Below, one piece after another: positions 44,418-52,091 of a DNA stretch of 64,000 nt. A model generated the notes under the pieces. The model did no database searches, was not told where the DNA came from, and was given only the letters and a program-made list of their open reading frames with translations. Source of the stretch: Virgibacillus_R byunsanensis (GTDB lineage: Bacteria > Bacillota > Bacilli > Bacillales > Amphibacillaceae). The stretch spans positions 1 through 64,000 of the forward strand of contig NZ_JBHTKJ010000027.1 of assembly GCF_042675965.1 (NCBI RefSeq), read 5' to 3'. A program made the translations under genes and the position numbers. Numbering within the stretch: position 1 is the first letter of the stretch; each line of letters begins with the position of its first letter.

Positions 44418-44600
44418 TTACTTCACCCTTCCCCTTAGTAATAATCCATTCACATTAAGGCAACCTTCCACCTTACGATTTGAATCGAACATAAAAATGT
44501 CCTTCTTAACATTTATATGAACCAGAAAGGTAGGGTGTATGGTTATCAATCTTGCTTTGCTAATATTATATGAATAAGGTAAGACCTCAACCATCTCCAT
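44418..44600 (-). CDS. Possible small protein in the sulfotransferase operon
   Basis: This 60-codon frame lies between a terminator-like hairpin and the second sulfotransferase. No family is recognised. It has beta-like hydrophobic stretches (ARLITIHPTFLVHINV). ATG at 44600 lacks a clear ribosome-binding site because it follows the T-run of the hairpin. It ends four bases before the next start, so coupling is possible, but it may be non-coding. Confidence 0.3.
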   Translation of the reverse strand: MEMVEVLPYSYNISKARLITIHPTFLVHINVKKDIFMFDSNRKVEGCLNVNGLLLRGRVK

Positions 44601-44602
44601 TT

Positions 44603-44630
44603 AAAAAACTGGTTAGTTCACCAGTTTTTT
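44603..44630 (-). terminator. Terminator/attenuator hairpin after cysC
   Basis: On the minus strand ACTGGTGAACTAACCAGT is followed by T6, directly after the cysC stop. Downstream sulfotransferase genes would need read-through or their own promoter. Confidence 0.7.
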
Positions 44631-44635
44631 AAATA

Positions 44636-45253
44636 TTATATAAGCCTTTCCACATACCCACCCTTACGTATAAAATTAATTACAACTTCGCTACATTCTT
44701 CTACTGACATATTTTCTGTATCGATTGTAATATCTGGGTTTACGGGTACCTCATAAGGAGAAGAAATGCCTGTGAATTCAGCTATTTCTCCATTTCTTGC
44801 CTTTTTATATAAACCTTTTGGATCTCGCATCTCACAAGCCTTTAAAGAACATTTTGTATAAATTTCAATAAATTCGTTTTCACCTAATAAATTTTTTACC
44901 TTTTCTCGATCATCTACATAGGGAGAAATAAAGGCTGTCAATACAACAATTCCGCTATCCACAAATAATTTGGCAACCTCTCCTATCCTTCTAATATTTT
45001 CCATACGATCTTTCCCGCCAAATCCTAAATCCTTATTTAATCCATGCCTCACATTATCTCCATCCAATAAATAGGTTGAAACCCCAAGGTTGTGTAACTT
45101 TTCATCTACTTTACTGGAAATGGTGGACTTTCCAGATCCTGATAACCCAGTAAACCAAAGCACACAACTCTTTTGCCCAAGCAGTTTTTGTCGATCAATC
45201 TTGGATATTTCCGTATTATGCCAAGAGATATTTTCCTTTATATTATTTTCCAT
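44636..45253 (-). CDS. cysC: Adenylyl-sulfate (APS) kinase
   Basis: CysC phosphorylates APS to PAPS, the sulfate donor for sulfotransferases. In this 205-residue protein the P-loop is GLSGSGKST (about 36-44). The APS-binding region has LDGDNVRHGLNKDLGF (about 62-77) and RMENIRRIGEVAKLF, and the lid is DPKGLYKKARNGEIAEFTGI. Length and motifs are complete. No ATP sulfurylase gene or reductive cys genes accompany it here, which points to PAPS production for sulfation rather than assimilation. ATG at 45253 follows GGAGG. A sigma-A-like promoter lies upstream. Confidence 0.95.
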   Translation of the reverse strand: MENNIKENISWHNTEISKIDRQKLLGQKSCVLWFTGLSGSGKSTISSKVDEKLHNLGVSTYLLDGDNVRHGLNKDLGFGGKDRMENIRRIGEVAKLFVDSGIVVLTAFISPYVDDREKVKNLLGENEFIEIYTKCSLKACEMRDPKGLYKKARNGEIAEFTGISSPYEVPVNPDITIDTENMSVEECSEVVINFIRKGGYVERLI

Positions 45254-45284
45254 GTTTTATTCCTCCGAACGCAAAAAAATCAGT

Positions 45285-45312
45285 ATTATATAGCGCACTA
45301 GGTATTGGCCAA
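45285..45312 (-). promoter_or_regulatory. Possible sigma-A-like promoter of cysC
   Basis: On the minus strand TTGGCC, 16 nt, then TATAAT lies about 30 bp before the cysC ATG. Confidence 0.4.
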
Positions 45313-45477
45313 GTCACTCTGCTACATAACCTCATATGATACATTACTCGTTTCTTCCACTTCTATTCTTGTAGACCATGCAGCACTAAAAATCCTCCAT
45401 GTTATCTTCGGAAATTACTTTCCCTATAAGGTATGACGCTATGAAAATTTTGATTAGACGTTTGAGGTGTTATAAAA

Positions 45478-46236
45478 TTGGTTCTTGAATTTATCGTAAT
45501 TGGTTTTGTAATAGGAGGGTTAGTTGGCTTAACTGGAGTTGGTGGAGCATCTTTACTAACTCCAATACTAATTTTCATGGGAGTACAACCATCAATTGCT
45601 ATTGGAACAGACTTTTTGTATAACTCCGCTACAAAAGTTGTCGCTACTTATCAGCATATTCGTCAAAAAACTGTAAAATTTACTCTAGTTAAATATATGG
45701 CTATAGGAAGCCTACCTGCTGCAATAGTAGCAAATGTGTTATTTTACACATTTTTAGTAAATTATTATAATGAAGAACTTATTTTAGACCTACTAGGTTT
45801 CGTATTGATTACAATTTCACTAATCACCTTCGTGCAAATCGTTTCAAAGAAAACTACAAACCGATGGAAGCAAAAATCATTTCAAGAAAAAAAGCGAGTT
45901 ACTATTCTAGCAGGATTTATTATCGGAGCAATGGTTGGCTTAACATCTGTTGGGGCGGGAAGTCTTTTTGCGTTATTTATGCTATATTTCTTTAACATCA
46001 AATCATCGGAATTAGTAGGAACCGATATTACACATGCGTTTTTACTAACTTTTATAACTGCGATATTAATGGCTGGATTTGGAAATATAAATTATTTATT
46101 AGCAATAAATCTTTTAATTGGATCCATACCAGGAACAATCATTGGTAGTAAACTAACATTAAATATCCCTCCCAACTATATCCGAATATGCATTGTTGTT
46201 ATTATCCTCTTTAGTGGTTTTAAACTAATTCTTTAG
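45478..46236 (+). CDS. TauE/SafE-family membrane permease
   Basis: This 252-residue protein has about seven TM helices. It contains the two family repeats, each starting with a glycine-rich VGGLVGLTGVGGASLLTP-like or MVGLTSVGAGSLFALFM segment. TauE/SafE proteins move sulfonates, sulfite, sulfoacetate or related anions. Between cysC and a sulfotransferase cluster, a role in sulfur-anion supply or export is a reasonable inference. The start is TTG 45478 with GAGGTGTT upstream. Confidence 0.83.
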   Translation: MVLEFIVIGFVIGGLVGLTGVGGASLLTPILIFMGVQPSIAIGTDFLYNSATKVVATYQHIRQKTVKFTLVKYMAIGSLPAAIVANVLFYTFLVNYYNEELILDLLGFVLITISLITFVQIVSKKTTNRWKQKSFQEKKRVTILAGFIIGAMVGLTSVGAGSLFALFMLYFFNIKSSELVGTDITHAFLLTFITAILMAGFGNINYLLAINLLIGSIPGTIIGSKLTLNIPPNYIRICIVVIILFSGFKLIL

Positions 46237-46374
46237 TATTAATTTGGATAGGTAAAAACACAATACTACTTTTATAGGATTGTAATCCATGCAATATGTT
46301 CCCAAAGGAATAGTATATGATGAAATGGAAATAAATAAATTTCTATTTAATAAAAACTTTAAGGAGGAAAGTTT

Positions 46375-47469
46375 ATGGTAAGAATTGCAATGATCTCAGG
46401 AAATGCGAATTGCCCCCCAAATAATCCACTTTTATCTGCAACTGTAACAGTTGAGCAGGTAACTGACTTTTGCGTTAGACTAACAATAGAAAATGATGAA
46501 GATAGCGCTGGATCTATTGGTTTCTTCTGTCTAGATGTCAATAATACAGGTGATTTCGTGGTTATTGGTCCTGGTCAAGTACAAGTTCAATGTCCCGGTG
46601 CTTGCGATATTAATGCGAACATTTCCAGAAACTTTACTAGTGATGCAGAAAAAGTTGATCCTGGTGAAGATGCAGAATGGATTATTTGTTCAGATGAACC
46701 ACTAACAGAAGAACAATTTGAAAGAGTAGCTTTGTTTTTCCAGGAAATCGAAGGATGCCCTGAGGAAGATGATAGTGAATGTTTAGCAGACAATTTCATG
46801 GATATGACAACTTCAACTACTAGTTCTACAACTTCAACTACCAGTTCTACTACTTCAACTACTAGTTCTACAACTTCAACTACCAGTTCTACTACTTCAA
46901 CTACTAGTTCTACTACTTCAACTACTAGTTCTACTACTTCGACTACTTCGACTACTAGTTCTACAACTACGACCAGTACAACTACGTCTACAACTTCAAC
47001 TACCACCACGACAACAGTTTGTCCTATTCCAAACCCACAAACTTGCTGCCAGCATGTAGTTGAGTTTAAAACACAAATCGTACCACCAACATTGGGAGGA
47101 ATCGAAAACGTTGAAACGGATGTATTCTTCTCCGATCCACCTGTAGTGGAAGATGTTTGTCCAGAAAAAGTAATTATCTGCGGTAAGTTAACTAAAGTAA
47201 TCCGATATACAGCTGTTGCTGATGATGGAGCGCAAACACAAAATATGTTGACCGACGAAAGATCCTTCCAATGTGTCATTGATCGTGATGATGCAAACGA
47301 AGGAGACGAATTTGATGTTGTTGGATTTGATGTATTATGTGAAGGAACTCCTAGGTTACAAAATAGAGGAACACGCCCAGTGGGAGCATCATCAACTGGA
47401 ACAGTGAATGTATTCTGGAAGCTACTTGAAAAAGATATCATTAAGGTTTGTATCCGAAAACACATTTAA
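46375..47469 (+). CDS. Spore-surface protein with pure Ser/Thr stalk and SPOCS-like C-terminal domain
   Basis: This 364-residue protein has three regions. Residues 1-144 form a Cys-containing beta-type domain (VTVEQVTDFCVRLTIEND, QVQCPGACDINANISRNF). Residues 145-214 consist only of Thr and Ser, based on TTSTTSS heptads. Residues 215-364 form a domain shared with the collagen-like protein at 39948: FKTQIVPPTLGGIENV, VIICGKLTKVIRYTAV, RSFQCVIDRDD, EKDIIKVCI. The stalk is an obvious O-glycosylation platform. There is no signal peptide, as expected for a mother-cell-made spore-surface protein. ATG follows AAGGAGGAAAG. The N-terminal domain was not recognised. Confidence 0.82.
   Translation: MVRIAMISGNANCPPNNPLLSATVTVEQVTDFCVRLTIENDEDSAGSIGFFCLDVNNTGDFVVIGPGQVQVQCPGACDINANISRNFTSDAEKVDPGEDAEWIICSDEPLTEEQFERVALFFQEIEGCPEEDDSECLADNFMDMTTSTTSSTTSTTSSTTSTTSSTTSTTSSTTSTTSSTTSTTSSTTSTTSTTSSTTTTSTTTSTTSTTTTTTVCPIPNPQTCCQHVVEFKTQIVPPTLGGIENVETDVFFSDPPVVEDVCPEKVIICGKLTKVIRYTAVADDGAQTQNMLTDERSFQCVIDRDDANEGDEFDVVGFDVLCEGTPRLQNRGTRPVGASSTGTVNVFWKLLEKDIIKVCIRKHI
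46806..47016 (+). repeat. 21-bp coding minisatellite (Ser/Thr stalk)
   Basis: The near-identical unit ACTTCAACTACTAGTTCTAC plus A or T, encoding T-S-T-T-S-S-T, is repeated about seven times, then degenerates into shorter ACT/ACG-based repeats. Adjacent units alternate in two synonymous positions (ACTAGT/ACCAGT and ACA/ACT), which suggests duplication of a two-unit, 42-bp block. Confidence 0.9.
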
Positions 47470-47470
47470 T

Positions 47471-47502
47471 GAAAGTTCCCTATATGGGAACTTTCTTTTT
47501 TT
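47471..47502 (+). terminator. Terminator after the Ser/Thr-stalk gene
   Basis: GAAAGTTCCC pairs with GGGAACTTTC across TATAT, followed by T7. Confidence 0.9.
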
Positions 47503-47574
47503 ATGCCAGCGCCAATTTTGTTTTTTCCTTACCTAATTATTGTTAATCATATTTTATATGCCATCAGTAGAACA

Positions 47575-47935
47575 GGTTTAAAAACCTGTTTCATCCGTCC
47601 AACAATAACTTCAATTCCTGCATCTTCAAGTTCCTGAAACAACCGGATTAGGATCGAGGGTGGCAATAACCATTCTTTTTAATCCTGCTTCTCGAATTGC
47701 AACAGCGCATGGACCGGCTCTACCATAATGAGAACAAGGCCAAAGAGTGGCATAAATAGTGCCACCTCTTGCCTTTTTACCTGCCATACGAAGCGTATGA
47801 ATTTCAGCATGAGGTTCCTCCGCTTTAAATGAGTACCAATGCCTACTGCTCGATTATCATTAACAATCACAGATCCAATGTTTGCCCATTCAATCCCTGT
47901 ACATTTTATAAGGCCAAATCCATATAGTATTCGTG
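47575..47935 (-). pseudogene. ribD: Broken ribD (riboflavin deaminase domain remnant)
   Basis: Read in shifting minus-strand frames the region gives YMDLAL, IGSVIVNDNRAVGIGTHLK, PHAEIHTLRMAGKKARGG, TIYATLWPCSHYGRAGPC, AVAIREAGLKRMVIATLDPN and LEDAGIEVIVGRMKQ. These are the ordered motifs of the RibD deaminase domain, including the zinc ligands of HAE and PCSHYGRAGPC. At least three frameshifts are needed, the first Cys-region residue is Trp instead of Glu (ATLWPC), and the reductase domain is missing. It begins at the ribA stop. Confidence 0.8.
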
Positions 47936-47936
47936 G

Positions 47937-48692
47937 CTAGTCATTACAACAAGTTTCCTCGTCTTTGATGTGACCGGCACGATTTACTTTTGTCTCTAAA
48001 TATTTTTCATTATACTCAGACCTATCTCCCCATAATGCCTCTCTTCCGGATACGGGTAAACCAGCTTCTCTTAAAGCCTTTAACTTTTTTGGATTATTGG
48101 TCAAGAGGGTAACAGGTTTACTTCTTAATGCTTTTAATACCGCTATCGCATCGCTATAATTTCTGGAATCATCCACAAATCCAAGGGCTTCATTTGCCTC
48201 AACGGTATCATAGTCATTTTCTTGGAGGATATACGCCATTGCTTTACTAAATAAGCCAATACCTCTTCCTTCATGATTCGCTAAATAAAATAATGCACCA
48301 GCTCCATGTTCCACAATACTACTCATTGATTGTTTCAATTGAAATCCACAATCACACCTTTTGCTTCCAAATATGTCTCCAGTATGACAAATAGAATGGA
48401 AACGAATAATCGTATCATCGCCATTTTCAAAGTCTCCATAAACAAGGACACTGGATTGTTGAAGTTCAGCTAAATTAATGGAAGATAATTTATCAATAAT
48501 TCTTTCGTAATCCTCCGTTACTTCTTCACAGTTTAGCCAGCAATACCATTGGAAAATAACTGTCTCCCCATACAAATTAACAGGAAGTCTTATAGGCCCC
48601 ACTAAATAAATACCGCCTTTCTCTGTTTTAATTAATCGAATTTTATCTTCAAGTATCGAAAGAATCTTTGGTTTGATTTTTACTTGTGTCAT
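47937..48692 (-). CDS. ribA: GTP cyclohydrolase II
   Basis: RibA converts GTP to 2,5-diamino-6-ribosylamino-pyrimidinone phosphate plus formate, the first step of riboflavin synthesis. The zinc-binding motif HSICHTGDIFGSKRCDCG lies near residues 117-134 with its three cysteines, and the catalytic NHEGRGIGLF lies near 158-167. It lacks the RibB domain found in the usual Bacillus RibBA fusion. It has an N-terminal extension of about 50 residues and no FMN riboswitch upstream. It is followed by the ribD relic, so this is probably an isolated or accessory ribA copy. Confidence 0.88.
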   Translation of the reverse strand: MTQVKIKPKILSILEDKIRLIKTEKGGIYLVGPIRLPVNLYGETVIFQWYCWLNCEEVTEDYERIIDKLSSINLAELQQSSVLVYGDFENGDDTIIRFHSICHTGDIFGSKRCDCGFQLKQSMSSIVEHGAGALFYLANHEGRGIGLFSKAMAYILQENDYDTVEANEALGFVDDSRNYSDAIAVLKALRSKPVTLLTNNPKKLKALREAGLPVSGREALWGDRSEYNEKYLETKVNRAGHIKDEETCCND

Positions 48693-48764
48693 CAGTTTTC
48701 CGCCTTTTTTTACTAGTTTGTAGTATAGGTTGTTTTTTATATAAGGAAATAAATGGTTATTCCT

Positions 48765-48956
48765 CTATTCAGCCATTTCACTTTTTAATGTATTTCCTAT
48801 TGCATAATGATTTTTTGGTATTTCATTTACAATAACCCGAACACTAGATAAAGGTACTCCAAGTGATTCGTGAACAGTTTGTGCAACATCACGTATACAT
48901 GTTTCAATCGTTTCTTGTTTTCTGCCTTCAAGTAGATTGATTTGAATAATAGGCAT
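48765..48956 (-). CDS. 4-oxalocrotonate tautomerase family protein
   Basis: This 63-residue protein has the catalytic Pro as residue 2 (Pro1 after Met removal) in MPIIQINLLEGR and a helix KQETIETCIRDVAQTVHESL. Length and fold match the hexameric 4-OT family, which isomerises 2-hydroxymuconate-type dienols. Arg residues near position 11 fit the active site. It precedes ribA but more likely belongs with the aromatic/quinone cluster upstream. ATG follows AAGGAGGG. Confidence 0.87.
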   Translation of the reverse strand: MPIIQINLLEGRKQETIETCIRDVAQTVHESLGVPLSSVRVIVNEIPKNHYAIGNTLKSEMAE

Positions 48957-49033
48957 TTTTACCCTCCTTTATCATTTGCAAAAAGAAAGCACTACCTCTG
49001 GAATAGAAGTAATGCTCCTTTAGCTACATTAGT

Positions 49034-49456
49034 TTACAGTAGTTGTGTTCCCGATTTTTTTCCTTTTAACATGACTTGATCAAGAGCATATGCCTTGGAG
49101 CCGTTAACCGCAATAAATACTGCCATTGCTAAAAATGCTAAATCAAGTTCATATCCAGCCATTTGACCATTTCCTAAAAAGCCAACAGCTAGTTTTACTT
49201 TTAGGATAGATCCAACCATAAGTAGAACTAATAAACCAGAGACAATTCTACTAAAGAATCCAAGTACTAACGCAATTCCACCAATGAGTTCTAATAATGC
49301 AACACCGTAAGCTAAGAATCCTGGTAATCCAATGCTATCAAACCAGCCAACTGTATTTTCAATTCCACCTTGAAATTTCACTAATCCATGAACAAAGAAT
49401 GTCAAACCTAATACCACTCTTAAAATTAATGTACCAATTTCATATTTATTTATCAT
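49034..49456 (-). CDS. DoxX family membrane protein (MhqP/CatD-like)
   Basis: This 140-residue protein has four TM helices with the DoxX signature (LILRVVLGLTFFVHGLVKFQGG; ALLELIGGIALVLGFFSR). B. subtilis relatives MhqP and CatD are induced by quinones and catechol. It lies in a minus-strand cluster with a LigB-type dioxygenase and an esterase. ATG at 49456 follows GGGGGATT. Confidence 0.87.
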   Translation of the reverse strand: MINKYEIGTLILRVVLGLTFFVHGLVKFQGGIENTVGWFDSIGLPGFLAYGVALLELIGGIALVLGFFSRIVSGLLVLLMVGSILKVKLAVGFLGNGQMAGYELDLAFLAMAVFIAVNGSKAYALDQVMLKGKKSGTQLL

Positions 49457-49504
49457 TTTATAATCCCCCTATTTGTTTTTTGAAATATGTTATTTTAAAC
49501 TAAA

Positions 49505-50296
49505 TTATTGTGATTCCCCGAATTGCCAAACGCTGTGACTAAGATTGCCATATCGATAACTTCGGTGTAATAATTTTGCACTCTTATCACCGTCTGCTGC
49601 TCCCATCGCATAAAAAATGGGAATAAAATGTTCATTACCATAAGGTGGTACTGCTAATTCAGCACTTGGAGCTAAGGCGTTATAGTTGATAAGAGCATCT
49701 ATATTCCATTTTGTTAATTGTTCCTCTAACCATGTATCAAACTCTTGCGCCCATGGATCTATCGTTCCATCATCTTTACCCATTTTTAATGCTCCTAAGT
49801 TATGAACTGTACCGCCGCTTGCGATAATTAAGATGTCTTGTTCTCTTAATTTGGATAGAGACTTTCCAATATTATATTGCTCCATTGGTGATAAGTTTGG
49901 GTTAACAGACATTGATATAACCGGAACATCTACACTTGGATAGATCATTTTTAGAACTACCCATGCTCCATGGTCTAAACCACGATTTGTATCTAAATCA
50001 TAAGGTATTTCTTGTTTTTGAAACACCTCTTCTATTTCTTTTGTAACGGAATGATCCCCAATGGCAGGATACTTCATGCTATATAATGCCGCTGGAAAAC
50101 CACCAAAATCATAAATTGTTTCAAATTCATCTACCTTACTCACTTTTTGAGTTTGTGATTCCCAGTGTGCTGAAAACAATACAACAGCTTTTGGCTTCGA
50201 GAATTCCGTACCTAATTGCTCTAAAAACTGTGTATACTCATTATTCTCAATGGCTAATAATGGTGCTCCGTGTGCAACAAATAAAGATGGTAGCAT
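49505..50296 (-). CDS. Extradiol dioxygenase, LigB/DODA family
   Basis: This 263-residue protein has family metal-site regions FVAHGAPLLAIE (His near residue 9), VLFSAHWES (His near 45), NRGLDHGAWVVL (His near 110) and ASGGTVHNLG (His near 170), the usual class III extradiol layout. It probably cleaves catechol-like rings; relatives include YgiD and DODA. It is 19 bp downstream of the esterase gene on the same strand. Confidence 0.87.
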   Translation of the reverse strand: MLPSLFVAHGAPLLAIENNEYTQFLEQLGTEFSKPKAVVLFSAHWESQTQKVSKVDEFETIYDFGGFPAALYSMKYPAIGDHSVTKEIEEVFQKQEIPYDLDTNRGLDHGAWVVLKMIYPSVDVPVISMSVNPNLSPMEQYNIGKSLSKLREQDILIIASGGTVHNLGALKMGKDDGTIDPWAQEFDTWLEEQLTKWNIDALINYNALAPSAELAVPPYGNEHFIPIFYAMGAADGDKSAKLLHRSYRYGNLSHSVWQFGESQ

Positions 50297-50314
50297 GTGT
50301 CATTCCTCCCTAAT

Positions 50315-50980
50315 CTAATCTTCGGCTAAATCTCCAAGCAGCCAATTCGTAAAATCTTGTTTATTTTCTAATGAAACTGTATGTCCTTCTGAGTAGGTTT
50401 TAAAGGTTGATTGAGCATGTATGCTATTAAAAAACTTTTTACTTTCAACTCCCCATTCATATGGTAGAATGTTGTCAAATTTACCATGTGAGATAAATAA
50501 AGAAAGTTGCTCAACTGGTTTGATGTTGTAATCTTCCTTGACGAAATCAGGAATATATCCACTTAAAGCTACAATCCCCTTTATTTTATTTCCTAACGCA
50601 AGTCCTAGCGTCATAGATACAATTGCACCCTGACTAAATCCTAATAAGTACAAATGGTTATTATCCACTTGATACTGCTCTACTGCATAATCAATAAAGT
50701 TTTGCAGTTGATTGATTCCATGATCAAATACTTCTCTATGCGGTTTTCCATATCCCTGAATTGTAAAATAAGCGTAACCCGGTGGTTGTGATAAATGACC
50801 TCTAACACTAAAAATATAAAAATGATCCTCAAGCCCATCTACTATAGACAGCATATCCTGTTCATTACTCCCGATTCCATGGAATAAAAATAAGGCTGGA
50901 TATTTTTTATTTGGTTCCATTTGAGATGGTTTACGGACTTCATAAATCATTGGTGAATTCAAATCTAATTCCCCTTTCAT
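50315..50980 (-). CDS. Alpha/beta-hydrolase, carboxylesterase (MhqD-like)
   Basis: This 221-residue phospholipase/carboxylesterase-family protein has the oxyanion motif LFHGIGSNEQD near residues 32-42 and the nucleophile in LLGFSQGAIVS near residue 115. The acid-base pair is in ISHGKFDNILPYE and SEGHTVSLEN. It resembles B. subtilis MhqD (YodD), which is controlled with other quinone-response genes. It is first in the minus-strand cluster and divergent from the XRE-cupin regulator. Confidence 0.85.
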   Translation of the reverse strand: MKGELDLNSPMIYEVRKPSQMEPNKKYPALFLFHGIGSNEQDMLSIVDGLEDHFYIFSVRGHLSQPPGYAYFTIQGYGKPHREVFDHGINQLQNFIDYAVEQYQVDNNHLYLLGFSQGAIVSMTLGLALGNKIKGIVALSGYIPDFVKEDYNIKPVEQLSLFISHGKFDNILPYEWGVESKKFFNSIHAQSTFKTYSEGHTVSLENKQDFTNWLLGDLAED

Positions 50981-51190
50981 CGTAAATTCTATATATAAAA
51001 TACTATTAAAAATAAATTTAATCTATATAGATATAAAATATTCTTATTTGTAAACTTTATGAGTAAAAAATATGTTTTCAAATATGAATATTTGTTACTC
51101 ATAAGATAACAAATTAGGTTATAGCTTGTCAATGTTATTTTTGCTAATATATAAATATGTGTTTATAAGTGAACATTGGAGGTGATTAAA

Positions 51191-51730
51191 CTGGATATTG
51201 GAACTAAAATTCGCGTGATTCGCAAAAGAAAAAAAATTACCATTGCACAAATGTGTGAAGGAACCGACCTTTCAAAGGGATTCATTAGTAATATTGAAAA
51301 CAATAATACTTCCCCTTCAATTAGTACATTAAATACAATAGCTTCATTTCTCGGAGTTCCCTTGCCTTACTTACTTCTGGAAAAAAAGCAACATATGCAT
51401 GTAGTCCGCCAAGATTCAAGATCAAAATCAACTTTTAATAACCTGAAAATCGAGCATCTAACCTCAAAAGGTGGATTAAGAATGATGATTGTAGAATTCC
51501 CACCAGGGGCAACGATAGGGGAGCCACATGCCCACGAAGGTGAAGAATGCCATCTAGTATTGGAGGGAATAATCCTAGCTGAACAAGGAGAAGATTGTGC
51601 TATTGTTGAAAAGGGTGACTCCTTTAGCTGGAATGCAAGTGTTCCACACTTTGTAAAAAATATCGGAGATGAAAAAGCAGTAGTATTAATCTCGATTCAT
51701 TCAGACACTGAGTTAACCGATGTTTTATAG
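51191..51730 (+). CDS. XRE-family regulator with C-terminal cupin domain
   Basis: It has an N-terminal helix-turn-helix (IGTKIRVIRKRKKITIAQMC...DLSKGFISNIENN, about residues 3-45) and a C-terminal cupin_2 barrel (PHAHEGEECHLVLEG; SFSWNASVPHFVKNIGD). This layout senses a small ligand. A TTG at 51176 lies upstream, but GGAGGTGAT falls between it and CTG 51191. The CTG gives the usual MDIGTKIR start, so CTG is preferred. It is transcribed divergently from the esterase/dioxygenase cluster and probably controls it. Confidence 0.85.
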   Translation: MDIGTKIRVIRKRKKITIAQMCEGTDLSKGFISNIENNNTSPSISTLNTIASFLGVPLPYLLLEKKQHMHVVRQDSRSKSTFNNLKIEHLTSKGGLRMMIVEFPPGATIGEPHAHEGEECHLVLEGIILAEQGEDCAIVEKGDSFSWNASVPHFVKNIGDEKAVVLISIHSDTELTDVL

Positions 51731-51849
51731 AAGATAGTAGATCAGCGCATTGGGAAATTATTACCCTTAGTTGGAGGTATCCTTAACTAAGCTTTTTTCT
51801 ATAAGAATTTTATAAATCTAACTTTGAAACTTTAAGCTGAGAAAAGATT

Positions 51850-51993
51850 AGAAAACTTGGCGTTCGTTAAAGGGAATCTTAGTAAGCGAACTTTGCTTTC
51901 TTAGAGTCCCTTATGCTCTGGAGTCCAAGTCTTTATGGCGAATGACCTAGTTGCACTTATGCAGATAAGAAAGTTTTATACTTTCTTATCTGC
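51850..51993 (+). repeat. Dispersed ~145-bp repeat, copy D (long form)
   Basis: It runs from AGAAAACTTGGCGTTCGTTAA to GCAGATAAGAAAG...CTTTCTTATCTGC. It abuts the A-run of the hairpin at 51995. Confidence 0.9.
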
Positions 51994-51994
51994 C

Positions 51995-52043
51995 AAAAAA
52001 GAGACTGCTCTAGAGTTTGGAAACTCATTGAGAAGTCTCTTTT
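51995..52043 (-). terminator. Terminator-like hairpin abutting repeat copy D
   Basis: AAAAGAGACT pairs with AGTCTCTTTT across about 28 nt, which can form a further small stem. The minus strand gives a T6 run. It would terminate the degenerate frame at 52092-52450. Confidence 0.65.
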
Positions 52044-52091
52044 AACCTTATGTCAGCATGATCCGAAAGTGTTAATTTGATTAAATTCTAA

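Noticed and set aside
46806..47016. Possible CRISPR or structural DNA repeat
   Set aside because: It is an in-frame coding minisatellite that keeps the reading frame of a larger protein.
46587..47465. Long minus-strand open frame rich in Val and Glu opposite the Ser/Thr-stalk gene
   Set aside because: It is the antisense of the ACT/TCT-rich minisatellite, has no ribosome-binding site, and the plus-strand protein has a clear start, domains and terminator.
48693..48764. FMN riboswitch upstream of ribA
   Set aside because: The short leader contains none of the conserved RFN-element helices.
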